Shown: positions 34,255-44,875, counted from the first letter of the stretch. The stretch is 64,000 nucleotides of DNA from Geminicoccaceae bacterium (GCA_028285265.1 JANQPX010000030.1:186001-250000); one strand, 5' to 3'. Numbers and translations are program-made. Notes: generated by a model not told the origin, from the sequence alone.

Positions 34255-34384
34255 ATATATTGAGTGTGAATGCCATTTGACCCTTTAGCCCAAGAGGGTG
34301 ATCGCTTATAGTGGAATGGCCTAAGTCGATCGTTGTCACAATTCTCACGATGCAATCACAAGGCCAGCGGGAGAAGGCCAGCCC

Positions 34385-37300
34385 ATGCGTTTCTACGCAG
34401 ATCTGCACGTCCACTCAAAATATTCACGGGCGACCAGCAGGAACGCGGATCTTGAACACCTTGCCTATTGGGCGGCAAAGAAGGGTATTGCCCTTGTTGG
34501 CACCGGCGACTTTACCCATCCCGCCTGGAACGCTGAGATCAAGAATAAGTTGATCCCGGCCGAGCCAGGCCTCTTTCGTCTTCGTCCCGAGATCGAAGCG
34601 GAGATCGCAGCCCGACTGCCAGCCGCATGCCGTGGCAACATTGTCCGTTTTATGCTCGAAGTCGAAATCTCCACCATCTACAAAAAGGGTGAAAAGACCC
34701 GCAAAGTTCATCACCTCATTTATGTGCCCGATATCGCTGCCGCGGACCGATTGATTGTCGCTTTGTCGCGCATCGGCAATCTTAAGTCTGACGGTCGACC
34801 GATCCTTGGCCTCGATAGCCGCGATCTCTTAGAGATCACGCTCGAGTCCGATCCCGAAAGCTATTTGATTCCCGCCCATATCTGGACGCCATGGTTTGCG
34901 GCTATGGGATCAAAGTCTGGCTTTGACAGCATTGACGATTGTTATGGCGATCTCGCCGATCGCATCTTCGCGGTTGAGACCGGACTCTCTTCCGACCCGG
35001 CGATGAATTGGCGGATATCGTCCCTTGACCGCTTCCGTCTTGTTTCCAATTCGGACGCGCATTCGCCGATTAAGCTCGGCCGCGAGGCTACGGCGTTCGA
35101 CGGACCTCTCGACTACTATGCAATCAAGCACGCGCTGGAGACCGGACAAGGATACATCGGGACGATTGAGTTCTTCCCTGATGAGGGCAAATACCATCTG
35201 GATGGCCACAGGAAGTGCAAGCGGTCGTTCCTGCCAGCGGAGACGAAGCGTCTCGACGGCCGTTGTCCGATCTGTGGTGGAAAGATCACCGTTGGGGTTC
35301 TTCATCGGATTGATGATCTGGCAGATCGCACCCCTGCCCAAGCGACGCCTCCGCTGACCGCAGGACAGGTCGACAGTCTTGTGCCGTTGCATGAAGTGAT
35401 TGGTGAAATTGAGGGCGTGCGGCCTGGCACCAAGCGGGTCGAGCGGAGCTATCAACATCTGGTCAACGCGCTGGGATCTGAGCTTCTCATTCTCAATGAC
35501 GTCCCCATCGAAGACATCAGGCGTGCGAATGACGGGCTCCTTGGAGAGGCGATTAGTAGGCTTCGTGCGGGCGATGTGATTCGAGAAGGCGGTTATGACG
35601 GGGAGTATGGCGTCATTCGCCTGTTCGAGGAGGATGAGCTCAGAGAAGCGAAAAGTGGTGGGTTGCTTTTTGATCTGCCCAAGGCGGTTGGCGATAAGCT
35701 TCCGGTGGGGGTGTCGATCGAAACAACGCCTATTCCGAAGATGGCGATACAGAGCACCGGCCATCAACCTCAGACGCCACCACCAAGCGTGGTTGACGCC
35801 GGCGTCTCCCAGTCGAATTTGTTTCCAAGGCACGGCATTCTCGCGGCGCTCGACGAAGCCCAGCGAAAGGCCGCGGCCATGACGCGTGGACCCGTTCTAA
35901 TCGTTGCTGGTCCGGGTTCCGGTAAGACAAGGACGCTAACCCATAGGATTGCCCACTTGGTGGCCGAAGAAGGCGTGCCAGCCAGAAACTGTCTTGCCAT
36001 CACCTTTACCCGCCGTGCATCACTCGAAATGCGTGAGAGGCTTACGCGGTTACTGCCGCAGGATGCCGATCGAGTGCCGATCCACACGTTCCATTCGCTT
36101 GGTCAAACGATCCTGCAGGAGCAGCCAAAGGCGGCGCGTTTGCCACAGGATTTCCGTGTGGCTGACGATATCGAACGTACCGAACTCATCAAGGCGTTAC
36201 TGGATATTTCGCCCCGCCAGGCTAAGAAGTTGCTCGCCGACATTTCTCGGTCCAAGCGAACGGCGCAACGTGCCAGTGATGAGGTTGCTGCCGCCCTTGA
36301 GGTCTATCAGCCCGAGCTCGTGCGGCGCGGCTGGGTCGATTTTGATGACTTGATCGGTCTCACCGTACGTCTGTTCAAGAACGATCCGGCGCTCGCGGCG
36401 ACCTATGGCGAACGCTACGCTTGGATTTCTGTCGACGAGTTTCAGGACATTGACGAGCAGCAGTATCGAATGATCCGACTCCTCGCATCGGACGACACGA
36501 ATATTTTGGCGATCGGCGATCCCAACCAAGCGATTTACGGATTTCGGGGGGCTGACCCGCGGAGTTTTCAGCGTTTCCGAGAGGATTTTCCAAATGCCCA
36601 TACCGTCACGCTTCGACGCAATTACCGTTCGAGCGGCACGATCGTGCAAGCCTCTGCTAATGTGATCGAAGCTGGCGAACCCGGTGCCTCCGCTGGGCTT
36701 GACCATGTGCGCGAGATGGAGGAGCGGATCACAATCCACAAGGCCGCCAGCGAGAAGGCCGAAGCTGAGTTCATTGTCCACAGTATTGAGCGATTAATCG
36801 GCGGACATAGCTTTTTCTCGATCGACTCCGGCCGAAGCGACGACGGCCGCCCTATGAACCAGACGCAGGGCGATCGTCCTGTGTTTCGTGATCTTTCCTT
36901 CGCAGACTTCGCGATCCTCTATCGAACGGAAGCGCAGGCAGGAACGATTATTGACGCGCTGGACCGGTCGGGGATGCCGTACAAGAAACACAACCATGAC
37001 CTTCTGATTGAGGAGCCTGCTGCTCAGGCAATTCTCCATCGGGTGGATCCGGTTGCGCGCGAGTCGGCGTCAGCCGAGCTTAAGGCGGCTACAGCCGCTG
37101 CTATGCGCGATGCCGAAGATGAGCAGATTGCTGACTTGCAAGCGACCTTGCAGCAGCTCTTGGCCCTGGCTGCGAGCTGCGAGAATCGTCTCGATTGGTT
37201 CGTCGACGCAGTACCCCTGGCAACAGAAGCCGATTGTTTCGATCCCAGGGCTGATCGCGTGTCGCTGCTGACGATCCACGCAGCAAAGGGGCTTGAATTT

Positions 37301-37585
37301 CCTGTGGTGTTCATGACGGGGATGGAAGACGGTATCTTGCCACTCACCTTTGGTAAGGCGTCAAAGGGTGCGAGTTTGGGAGAAGAGCGACGGCTCGCCT
37401 TTGTTGGGATGACGCGGGCCATGGACCGCCTGTTTCTCACGCATGCGGAAAAGAGAGTTTGGCGTGGAGCCGAACGGGAACTGCCACCGTCGCCTTTCTT
37501 GGCCGATGTCAGCCATGAGTTGTTCAACGCCTCGCGTACCGATGTGAAGCGGAAACCCACAGATCGTCAATTGCAACTCTTTTAG
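34385..37585 (+). CDS. EndoQ-like PHP nuclease fused to UvrD-family DNA helicase
   Basis: 1066-residue two-part DNA repair protein. Residues 1 to about 420 resemble endonuclease Q: PHP-type metal motif DLHVHSKYS at 6-14, TGDFTHPAW, LVSNSDAHSP near 225, and a zinc knuckle RCPICGGKITVGV near 298. EndoQ cuts DNA 5' of deaminated bases such as uracil or hypoxanthine. Residues about 485-1066 are a superfamily-1 helicase with all motifs: AGPGSGKT (about 508), ITFTRRASLEMRERL, SVDEFQDI (about 682), AIGDPNQAIYGFRG, RRNYRSS, TIHAAKGLEF and FVGMTRAMDRL. The two halves are joined by about 65 residues with a Gln/Pro-rich stretch. It likely links nicking at damage to strand removal. Its stop overlaps the convergent EamA gene by four bases. 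Confidence 0.88.
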   Translation: MRFYADLHVHSKYSRATSRNADLEHLAYWAAKKGIALVGTGDFTHPAWNAEIKNKLIPAEPGLFRLRPEIEAEIAARLPAACRGNIVRFMLEVEISTIYKKGEKTRKVHHLIYVPDIAAADRLIVALSRIGNLKSDGRPILGLDSRDLLEITLESDPESYLIPAHIWTPWFAAMGSKSGFDSIDDCYGDLADRIFAVETGLSSDPAMNWRISSLDRFRLVSNSDAHSPIKLGREATAFDGPLDYYAIKHALETGQGYIGTIEFFPDEGKYHLDGHRKCKRSFLPAETKRLDGRCPICGGKITVGVLHRIDDLADRTPAQATPPLTAGQVDSLVPLHEVIGEIEGVRPGTKRVERSYQHLVNALGSELLILNDVPIEDIRRANDGLLGEAISRLRAGDVIREGGYDGEYGVIRLFEEDELREAKSGGLLFDLPKAVGDKLPVGVSIETTPIPKMAIQSTGHQPQTPPPSVVDAGVSQSNLFPRHGILAALDEAQRKAAAMTRGPVLIVAGPGSGKTRTLTHRIAHLVAEEGVPARNCLAITFTRRASLEMRERLTRLLPQDADRVPIHTFHSLGQTILQEQPKAARLPQDFRVADDIERTELIKALLDISPRQAKKLLADISRSKRTAQRASDEVAAALEVYQPELVRRGWVDFDDLIGLTVRLFKNDPALAATYGERYAWISVDEFQDIDEQQYRMIRLLASDDTNILAIGDPNQAIYGFRGADPRSFQRFREDFPNAHTVTLRRNYRSSGTIVQASANVIEAGEPGASAGLDHVREMEERITIHKAASEKAEAEFIVHSIERLIGGHSFFSIDSGRSDDGRPMNQTQGDRPVFRDLSFADFAILYRTEAQAGTIIDALDRSGMPYKKHNHDLLIEEPAAQAILHRVDPVARESASAELKAATAAAMRDAEDEQIADLQATLQQLLALAASCENRLDWFVDAVPLATEADCFDPRADRVSLLTIHAAKGLEFPVVFMTGMEDGILPLTFGKASKGASLGEERRLAFVGMTRAMDRLFLTHAEKRVWRGAERELPPSPFLADVSHELFNASRTDVKRKPTDRQLQLF

Positions 37586-38529
37586 GGGCGGTTCTCCTCG
37601 GGTGATTGGCCGCTGGCGACCGTGCGTTCGGCATCAACCTTTCGTTCGCGAAGGGCGATGTAAAACGCGCTGCCAAAAATGATCACCCCGCCAATCCAGG
37701 TGTAGATATCTGGTACTTGCGAGAAGACCAAATACGCTAAGAGAGCCGTCCAGGGCAGTTTGCAGAAATCAACAGGCATGACGACGCTGGTGTCGGCGCT
37801 ACGCAGCGCTTCCGTCATAAGCCATTGCGCGCCGCCGCCAATGATTCCGATGGCAAGCAACCAGATCCAGATCTCGATCGGTGGCCATGTCCAGACAAAG
37901 AGGGCGGGAATCAGAGAGAGGGGCAACTGCAGCAGCGACATATAGGTGATGATGGTGACGCTCGAGTCGTAGCGACCAACTTGTTTAATCAATAGGAGCG
38001 CGACCGCCCAAAAAATCGTCGATGTTAGGACTAAGATTTGGCCAAGGCCGATCTCATGGAATCCCGGGCGAAGAATGATCAGGGTCCCCAGAAAGCCGAC
38101 AATCACGGCTGTCCAGCGCCTTAGGCGCACGACTTCGCCAAGGAATAGTGCCGCGAAGACCGTCGCAAAGATTGGCGCCGCGAAACCGAGTGCGGTGACT
38201 TCGGCTAGCGGCGTGATGCTGATGGCGTAAAAGAAGGAAAACATCGCAACGACATTCACCAGCGATCGATAGAAATGCAGTTTGAAGTGGCTTGTCTGCA
38301 GCGGCTGCAGACCAAAGCGAATGAACCAAGGGATAACAAAAACAAGGCCGAAGAGATTCCGAAAGAAGGCGGCCTCGAAGGGGTGGATCACTTGAGTTAG
38401 ATACAGAATGATGGCGTGCATCGTCGCAAAGAAGAGCGTCGAGACGAACATCAATGTGATGCCGCGGATCGGGCTTTGGATGGCGGCGCTCAATGGCTTC
38501 CCGATGGCGTCAGTCGACGGCGTCGGCAC
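37582..38529 (-). CDS. EamA/DMT-family transporter
   Basis: 315-residue member of the drug/metabolite transporter superfamily with ten hydrophobic segments and the internal duplication typical of two EamA domains. The first repeat reads ITLMFVSTLFFATMHAIILYLTQVIHPFEAAFFRNLFGLVFVIPW; the loop ALFLGEVVRLRRWTAVIVGFLGTLIILRPG is characteristic. Substrate unknown. The start is GTG at 38529, with AAGGA seven bases upstream; an in-frame ATG at 38580 has no good site. Its TAA overlaps the TAG of the EndoQ-UvrD gene. Confidence 0.87.
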   Translation of the reverse strand: MPTPSTDAIGKPLSAAIQSPIRGITLMFVSTLFFATMHAIILYLTQVIHPFEAAFFRNLFGLVFVIPWFIRFGLQPLQTSHFKLHFYRSLVNVVAMFSFFYAISITPLAEVTALGFAAPIFATVFAALFLGEVVRLRRWTAVIVGFLGTLIILRPGFHEIGLGQILVLTSTIFWAVALLLIKQVGRYDSSVTIITYMSLLQLPLSLIPALFVWTWPPIEIWIWLLAIGIIGGGAQWLMTEALRSADTSVVMPVDFCKLPWTALLAYLVFSQVPDIYTWIGGVIIFGSAFYIALRERKVDAERTVASGQSPEENRP

Positions 38530-38640
38530 GTCTTTTTCCTTCCATGGCCACAAGACGGTCGCACCTGACAATCGCCTCATGCCTTGTTAAGGCTTCCGCT
38601 AGTTTGCGGTGGCATGACTTGCCGGCAGGCAGGTTCGTCG

Positions 38641-39855
38641 TTATTCCGCAGGCACGGAGGCGGAGCGTTCCTGCCAGATCACTTCGGTTCCAAGCGCGGG
38701 ACGCTCCGGAACCAGGCGAGCGAGTAGGAGCGAGACCAATGCCATGCCTGCGCCGGCTAGAAAAACCAACGCCGGCGAAAAGATCCAGACAAATCCCATG
38801 AGCACCGGCAAGAATACCGCGGCAATATGGTTGATGGTGAAGGAGACCCCGGCGGTAGGTGCAATATCCCTGGGATCGGCAATCTTCTGGAAATAGGTCT
38901 TCATCGCGATCGCCATAGCGAAAAAGGCATGGTCGATGATGTAGAGACCCGCCGCAATCAGTGGACTTTCGACGAATGCATAGGCGGTGAAGACGATCAC
39001 CAGGCCAACATATTCGATCGTCAGGGCGAGACGCTCGCCGAACCGACTGACCATTCGGCCGATCCATGTCGCGAACAGCATGTTGAAGACGCAATTGACA
39101 AGGAACAACAGCGTGACCGCTTCAACGGAATAGCCAAATTTTTCGACCATCATGAAGGCGGCGAACACGATGAAAATCTGGCGGCGTGCGCCGGACATAA
39201 ACGTCAGTGCATAATAGAGCCAATAGCGCCGTCGCAAAACGAGGTGCTTGAATTGCTCATATTCACCGTCGATGCGTGGAAAGGCGAGCCAAGCGAACAA
39301 TGCAAGCGCTAGCGTTGCCCCTCCGCCGGCGAGATAGACGAACACATAGTCGAGCCCGAGGAGCGTTTTGGTAAGATAAATGAGCCCATAGGTCGCCAGT
39401 GACGCGAAGGCGCCGACGGCAATAATCCGTCCCAAAACCTCGGCCGCTCGTTCCTTACTCACCCATTGAAGTGACAAAGAAATTTGCAGCGTCTGGAAAT
39501 AGTGAAATCCGATCGACATCACCACCGTGGTGCAGTAGAGGCCGATGACGCTCGGAAACAAGCCGGTAATCGCGGTGCCGATGCCCAAGAGTGCGAGGGA
39601 TAGGAGCGCGAAGGTTTGCTCACGCAGGATCAGTAAGACAAAGATCGTCGTGAACGCTAAAAAACCCGGAACCTCGCGCAGGGACTGCAGGATACCGATC
39701 TCGACCCCAGTATAAGCAGCGCGTTCGATGGCAAAATTGTTAAGGAGAGCCTGCCAGGTCGCAAATGACAGCGGGACGCCAGCTGCGAGCACATATAATA
39801 GAAGCTCCGGTGTTTTCCAGGAGCTCGAGATCTTGGTGAGGAAACTTGATATCAT
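38641..39855 (-). CDS. MFS transporter
   Basis: 404-residue major facilitator protein with about twelve hydrophobic segments. The first, LLLYVLAAGVPLSFATWQALLNNFAIE, is followed by a conserved GVEIGILQSLREVPGF loop, and the central loop is FPRIDGEYEQFKHLVLRRRYW. It has no recognised substrate signature. It belongs to a group of MFS proteins often annotated simply as 'MFS transporter'. It is 111 bases upstream of the EamA gene on the same strand, and divergent from the ABC exporter. Confidence 0.83.
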   Translation of the reverse strand: MISSFLTKISSSWKTPELLLYVLAAGVPLSFATWQALLNNFAIERAAYTGVEIGILQSLREVPGFLAFTTIFVLLILREQTFALLSLALLGIGTAITGLFPSVIGLYCTTVVMSIGFHYFQTLQISLSLQWVSKERAAEVLGRIIAVGAFASLATYGLIYLTKTLLGLDYVFVYLAGGGATLALALFAWLAFPRIDGEYEQFKHLVLRRRYWLYYALTFMSGARRQIFIVFAAFMMVEKFGYSVEAVTLLFLVNCVFNMLFATWIGRMVSRFGERLALTIEYVGLVIVFTAYAFVESPLIAAGLYIIDHAFFAMAIAMKTYFQKIADPRDIAPTAGVSFTINHIAAVFLPVLMGFVWIFSPALVFLAGAGMALVSLLLARLVPERPALGTEVIWQERSASVPAE

Positions 39856-40205
39856 GCGACATTATCGCTGTTAAACGCATCCGCTGGCTATGAAAAATTA
39901 TCAGCTCCTGGCTTGCAGGCGTTCATTGACGATCGGCCAACGGTAGATCCAGGCATGTTCAGCGATCCGTTCGCTGCCGCTTCCCTAGGCGATGAAGGTT
40001 TCCGGGTTCGGGTGGCGGTGGGTCGCCATGCGTTATTGAGGATTCGATGCAAAGCTCAGACCGGGGGACCACCTCAGAAACAAGGAATCATGACGACCGA
40101 AAGGAGCTTGCGGATGCGGTTTAAGGAGAGAGGATCGCTGGCGCATCATGAGCTGTACCAGTGGAAGATTTTAGGCGTTTCTCTAAGACGCGTTGGGGAC
40201 ATTTG
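39856..40205. other. Divergent intergenic region, MFS / ABC exporter
   Basis: 350 bases without a called gene. A plus-strand frame at 39913-40206 ends exactly at the exporter start but has no family content and mixed codon character; I leave it out. If the exporter starts at the upstream GTG (40161), the region shortens by 45 bases. No convincing promoter was picked. Confidence 0.4.
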
Positions 40206-42122
40206 ATGCATCGACAGATCGCACGCAATCTGCCACCGGGAGAAGGGGTCTCCCGATGGTTTGCACAGCTCTTCCGTTTGGATGAGCCGCCGATCATTGA
40301 GCCGTTGCCGCCAGGCTACGCGACGCGGCATGCGCTTCCTTTCTTATTCGATATCGTTCGTTCAATGCTGTTGGGACGGACGCTTCTTGTCGTGGCCGCT
40401 GCCATCGCATCGCAGGTTATGTTCTCGCTTCAGCCGTTTGCTCTCAGCCAGCTTATCGATAGCTTGAATGCGGAGCTGGAGGGGCATGTCGCTGGATCGG
40501 CGATGCTTTGGGTCTTCATTCTTTTCGGGTTTTGGGTCGGGGGACCTTTCTTCTTTCAACTCGCTCAATTCATCAATGTGTATGTCTATCCTCAGATGCG
40601 CGTCGCCATCAAGGCACGGTTGTTCCAGCATCTCATGGGGCATGCACCTCACTTTTTTCAGGCCAATTTACCGGGGCGGCTTGCTCAGAAAGTCAGCCAG
40701 GCTGCCACCAGCAGTCACGGTGTCGTCAACGCACTCACCATTGACGGCGTGCAGACCATAATTTTGATGATCACGGCGAGTTTGCTCTTGGGCACGTTGT
40801 CGGCCGCCTACGGGTGGATCTTGGCTGTCTGGATTGCTGTCTTTCTTGGTCTGACAGCCTATCTCGGCAGCTTTGGCGTTCTTCTTTTCAAAAACCTGCA
40901 CAATGCCGTCTCAAAGGTGAGCGGTCGGCTCGTCGATACCATCAATAATTGGGAACTTGTGCGCGGTTTCGCCGGTTTCGATCGGGAACTTGATGTTCTC
41001 GCGGGAGCGCTCAGCGAGGAGACAGCGCGATCCAGACGGGCGCGTTTGTTCTTTGTCGCGATGGCCGTCATGCACGTCTCACTTGGCATGATGTTGCTCA
41101 TCTGGCTTGTCTTGTCAGCGCTTGCTGACACCAAAGCGGGCATCATGACAATTGGCGAGTTCACGATGGTCTGCACGCTTAGCGCCAACGTCGTGATGGT
41201 GGTACGTCTGCTTGGCCGTCGCATGGTCGATTTTTTCGCTGATTATGGTTCGTTTAAGGACGGTGTCGAATTGATCCTGCAACCCCATGCCATGCCGGAT
41301 CGACCGCAGGCGGTCACCATCGACATTCAGCAAAGCGCGATTGCTTTTGAAGATGTGACCTTTGCCTACCCTGACGGCACACCTGTCTTTGATCGGTTGA
41401 GTTTTCGCATTCGTTCGGGCGAGAAAGTCGGTTTAGTTGGCGCTTCAGGTGCGGGAAAGAGCACCGTCATCCGTCTCCTGACCCGCCAATTCACGCCGCA
41501 GTCCGGCCGTATCACGATTGACGGGCAAGATATTGCAGACGTCACTTTGGCAAGCCTCAGTCGGGTGATTGGTGAGGTCGGTCAGGTTCCCAACGTCTTC
41601 CACCGTTCTGTGGGAGATAATATCGCTTACGGAGCCCCAAAAGCTGATAAGGATGCGATCTGGCACGCTGCTGTGGCCGCGCATTGTGATGATTTCATCA
41701 AGCGTCGGGGTGATGGTCTCGACACGCTTGTTGGCGAGCGCGGCCTAAAGCTCAGCGGTGGCGAGCGTCAGCGGATCGCGATTGCACGCGCGCTCTTGAA
41801 GAATGCTCCGATCCTCGTGTTGGATGAGGCGACGTCGAGCCTGGACAGTGAGGTTGAAGCGGCGATCCAAGACTCGCTGATGACGTTGATGGAGGGGCGG
41901 ACCGTCATCGCCATCGCGCACAGGCTTTCCACCATCATTGGCATGGATCGTCTACTCGTTCTTGATCATGGTCGACTGGTCGAAGAGGGGACTCATACTG
42001 ACCTTTTAGCGAAGGAAGGGGTGTTTGCTGGCTTTTGGAAGCGGCAGATGGCAATCCAGCCGGAGCTCGACCCCAGCGCCGCGGACGATAGGTGTATCGT
42101 TCCCGACATACCTCCCGATTGA
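40206..42122 (+). CDS. ABC exporter, membrane and ATPase domains fused (MsbA/HlyB type)
   Basis: 638-residue half-transporter. Six membrane segments lie in residues about 40-330, after an N-terminal basic stretch. The ATPase domain follows: VTFAYPDG A-loop, Walker A GASGAGKST, signature LKLSGGERQRIAIARALL, Walker B ILVLDEATSSLD, and switch AIAHRLSTI. It should act as a dimer exporting a lipid, peptide or siderophore-like molecule; no partner tells which. The start is unclear: ATG 40206 lacks a strong ribosome site, and GTG 40161 is an alternative. Downstream gene betA is 260 bases away, so it is probably a single-gene unit. Confidence 0.86.
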   Translation: MHRQIARNLPPGEGVSRWFAQLFRLDEPPIIEPLPPGYATRHALPFLFDIVRSMLLGRTLLVVAAAIASQVMFSLQPFALSQLIDSLNAELEGHVAGSAMLWVFILFGFWVGGPFFFQLAQFINVYVYPQMRVAIKARLFQHLMGHAPHFFQANLPGRLAQKVSQAATSSHGVVNALTIDGVQTIILMITASLLLGTLSAAYGWILAVWIAVFLGLTAYLGSFGVLLFKNLHNAVSKVSGRLVDTINNWELVRGFAGFDRELDVLAGALSEETARSRRARLFFVAMAVMHVSLGMMLLIWLVLSALADTKAGIMTIGEFTMVCTLSANVVMVVRLLGRRMVDFFADYGSFKDGVELILQPHAMPDRPQAVTIDIQQSAIAFEDVTFAYPDGTPVFDRLSFRIRSGEKVGLVGASGAGKSTVIRLLTRQFTPQSGRITIDGQDIADVTLASLSRVIGEVGQVPNVFHRSVGDNIAYGAPKADKDAIWHAAVAAHCDDFIKRRGDGLDTLVGERGLKLSGGERQRIAIARALLKNAPILVLDEATSSLDSEVEAAIQDSLMTLMEGRTVIAIAHRLSTIIGMDRLLVLDHGRLVEEGTHTDLLAKEGVFAGFWKRQMAIQPELDPSAADDRCIVPDIPPD

Positions 42123-42381
42123 TCGCCTATCGTCTTGCCGAGTAAGGGGGAGCCAGTTCGATGAAATCCTGGACTGGTGTAATCGTCGCTAAAGTGAGGG
42201 CAGCCCTCTCGGCAAGAGGACGTCGTTCTTGTCTTGTTATGACCGTCATGATCCCTATCGCTGGTCGCGTCGTAAAACCCCATGGGCGGCAAGGGCATTT
42301 TGTGCGAGGCTTTGCTGCTCAGTATCGATGCTTCAGGCTCCTGGTTGAATGGAGACCGAGACAGTCGCTAAGGCCGGTCGG

Positions 42382-44031
42382 ATGCAAGCAGACTACATCA
42401 TTGTCGGTTCGGGGTCGGCAGGCTCAGTTCTCGCCTCAAGGCTATCGGAGGACGGCAGGCATTCGGTGCTTGTCCTTGAGTTCGGCGGTACAGACGCTGG
42501 GCCCTTGATCCAGATGCCGGCAGCGCTCTCTTACCCCATGAATATGAGCCGTTATGACTGGGGCTATCAAACCGATCCGGAGCCGCATCTCGGTGGCCGG
42601 CGTCTGGCCTGTCCAAGGGGCAAAGTCATCGGTGGGTCCTCATCCATCAACGGCATGGTCTATGTGCGAGGTCATGCCGGCGACTACGATCATTGGGCTG
42701 AAACGGGTGCTGATGGCTGGGCCTATGCCGATGTCCTACCTTACTTCAAGCGCATGGAATCGTGGCATGGTGGCCAATCCGATTATCGTGGTGATCAGGG
42801 GCCGCTGCATATTACGCGAGGACCCAGAAGAAACCCTCTCTATCAAGCCTTTGTCGATAGCGGACGCCAAGCGGGCTTCGAAGTCACCGACGACTACAAT
42901 GGTGAGAAACAGGAAGGCTTCGGTCCGATGGAGCAAACGGTTTGGCAAGGCCGCCGATGGTCTGCCGCCAATGCCTATCTCAAGCCAGCACTGAAACGAC
43001 CCAACCTTGATATGGTACGTTGCCTAGCCAGGCGTGTCGTCTTTGATGGCCAGCGGGCCATTGGCGTCGAAGTCGAACGTGGCGGCAAGATTGAGATTGT
43101 ACGCGCCAATAGGGAGGTGATCCTCGCCGCGTCGTCGATCAACTCCCCCAAGCTGCTCATGCTGTCTGGCATAGGGGACGAAGCGCATCTCCGCGAGCAA
43201 GGTATCGACGTGGTAGCTCATCGTAAGGGCGTTGGCGCCAATCTCCAGGATCATCTGGAACTCTATATTCAGCAGGCCTGCACCCAACCGATTACGCTGT
43301 ACAGCAAGCTGAACCTTGTTTCAAAGGCGCTCATTGGTGCCGAGTGGTTGTTCTTCAAGTCAGGAGATGGGGCCAGTAACCACTTTGAAAGTGCCGCTTT
43401 CGTCCGGTCTAAGGCCGGCGTCGATTACCCTGACATTCAATATCATTTTCTACCTGTCGCGATCCGTTATGATGGTAAAGCGCCCGCGGAGGGCCATGGC
43501 TTTCAAGCCCATGTGGGTCCCATGCGGTCAGCCTCTCGCGGCCGGATCAAGCTGCGTTCCGCGGATCCCAAGGAACCCCCATCGATTCTTTTCAATTACA
43601 TGTCGAAACCTGACGATTGGGCTGACTTTCGTCATTGTATCCGATTAACTCGCGAGCTCTTCGCTCAAGAGGCCTTCAAGCCCTATGCTGGAAAGGAGAT
43701 CGCGCCAGGTGCCGACGTTCAGTCAGACGCAGAGCTGGATGACTTCATTCGAGACGCTGTCGAAAGTGCTTATCATCCCTGTGGAACGTGTAAGATGGGG
43801 CGGGCGGACGATCCGACAGCCGTCGTCGATCCCGAGTGCCGCATCATTGGTGTTGAGGGGCTGCGCGCGGTCGATAGCTCGATCTTTCCACGTATCACCA
43901 ATGGAAACCTCAATGGCCCGACGATCATGACCGGAGAAAAGGCGTCTGATCTGATTCTCGGTAAAGCGCCGCTTCCCCGTTCCAATCAGGAACCTTGGAT
44001 AAACCCAAGATGGCAAACATCGGCCAGGTGA
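42382..44031 (+). CDS. betA: Choline dehydrogenase-like GMC oxidoreductase
   Basis: 549-residue FAD enzyme of the GMC family. The N-terminal ADP-binding motif is [18 protein letters not shown]. The first GMC signature is [21 protein letters not shown], typical of choline dehydrogenase; the active-site His is in [11 protein letters not shown], and Asn in [12 protein letters not shown] ends the catalytic pair. Length is close to E. coli BetA (556). Choline to betaine aldehyde is the likely reaction, but other alcohol substrates occur in this branch. ATG 42382 is chosen for AAGG eight bases upstream. No betB/betI is adjacent; an unrelated aldehyde dehydrogenase domain lies 16 kb away. Confidence 0.85.
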   Translation: MQADYIIVGSGSAGSVLASRLSEDGRHSVLVLEFGGTDAGPLIQMPAALSYPMNMSRYDWGYQTDPEPHLGGRRLACPRGKVIGGSSSINGMVYVRGHAGDYDHWAETGADGWAYADVLPYFKRMESWHGGQSDYRGDQGPLHITRGPRRNPLYQAFVDSGRQAGFEVTDDYNGEKQEGFGPMEQTVWQGRRWSAANAYLKPALKRPNLDMVRCLARRVVFDGQRAIGVEVERGGKIEIVRANREVILAASSINSPKLLMLSGIGDEAHLREQGIDVVAHRKGVGANLQDHLELYIQQACTQPITLYSKLNLVSKALIGAEWLFFKSGDGASNHFESAAFVRSKAGVDYPDIQYHFLPVAIRYDGKAPAEGHGFQAHVGPMRSASRGRIKLRSADPKEPPSILFNYMSKPDDWADFRHCIRLTRELFAQEAFKPYAGKEIAPGADVQSDAELDDFIRDAVESAYHPCGTCKMGRADDPTAVVDPECRIIGVEGLRAVDSSIFPRITNGNLNGPTIMTGEKASDLILGKAPLPRSNQEPWINPRWQTSAR

Positions 44032-44143
44032 CTTGGTGGTCGGGTGGCCTCATTTAGGGAGACGGATCTCGGATCAATGATCGGCAGGAGCGTCTTCTGA
44101 ACTTAGGCGGCCTAAGGGATGAGTACGACCGCTGGAACGAGCC

Positions 44144-44875
44144 CTACTGGGGAGATCCGCTGCCGGCGGCCACGGAGAGAAACCCTAAGCCTTGGCCAAG
44201 TCGTTCGCAGTAAAGGCGAAGATTGTCGAATTCAAGGGCAATCCGTTTCAGCTCGGTCTCGATGGGTACAAAATAGATGTTGGCAAGAAAACCATAAGCG
44301 ATGGCGTCAATGGTGGTTGGGCCGTCCCCAAAAAAATAGGAGCGATTGCCAAGGAGCACGGCAATCGTACGGAGATCCGCACGCCCCATGGCGTAGATTT
44401 CATCCTGGCTGTGTCGGCCAATGCCTTGGGCATGCTGTGCGCGTCTTATTTGGCGGCGAACAACCGCTGAGACGAGGTCTCGGACGCCGGGCGGCAAGAA
44501 ACCAAAATAGCCGGACTTCGTCGTTGCCCAGCCGAGCGGGTCAATCCAGCGGCTATGGGACAGCACGAAATAGAAATGTTCTTCGAACAACCGCTGCAGG
44601 CTGATCGCTTCCGCCCGCTGCCGTTCGGTCAGCTCATGATCCGGATCAATCTTTCGCGTACGTTTGAGGTAATCGATGATCAGGCTGCTGTCGGCGACAC
44701 GGGTACCATCTTCGTCTTGAATGAAGGGCAGCTTGCCTTTTGGCGACTGACTGGGCGTACGAAGCGCGATGGTCTGATAGTCTAGGTTGGAGAGCTTGAG
44801 CCAAGTCTCAAGTTTCAGCGTGAACGGGCTGACGTTCATGCCCCAGGCCGGCGCGTACTGATAAAGCCTGATCAT
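44144..44875 (-). CDS. Glutathione S-transferase-like protein (metaxin/FAXC-type)
   Basis: 243-residue GST-fold protein. The thioredoxin-like N-domain is IRLYQYAPAWGMNVSPFTLKLETWLKLSNLDY and contains GKLPFIQDEDG and DSSLIIDYL; the C-terminal helical domain is 85-230. In place of the usual Ser/Cys there is an NVSPFTLK start of helix 1, typical of the metaxin-like group with uncertain catalysis. Its gene lies 17 bases after the end of atpF, so it may be transcribed with the F0 operon. ATG 44875 is chosen; a TTG at 44896 overlapping atpF is possible. Confidence 0.8.
   Translation of the reverse strand: MIRLYQYAPAWGMNVSPFTLKLETWLKLSNLDYQTIALRTPSQSPKGKLPFIQDEDGTRVADSSLIIDYLKRTRKIDPDHELTERQRAEAISLQRLFEEHFYFVLSHSRWIDPLGWATTKSGYFGFLPPGVRDLVSAVVRRQIRRAQHAQGIGRHSQDEIYAMGRADLRTIAVLLGNRSYFFGDGPTTIDAIAYGFLANIYFVPIETELKRIALEFDNLRLYCERLGQGLGFLSVAAGSGSPQ

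Noticed and set aside
39913..40206. 97-codon frame ending at the ABC exporter start
   Set aside because: No homology, mixed codon character, start unsupported.
44102..44116. Small palindrome cttagg-cgg-cctaag between betA and GST
   Set aside because: Six-base arms only and no T run; too weak to call a terminator.
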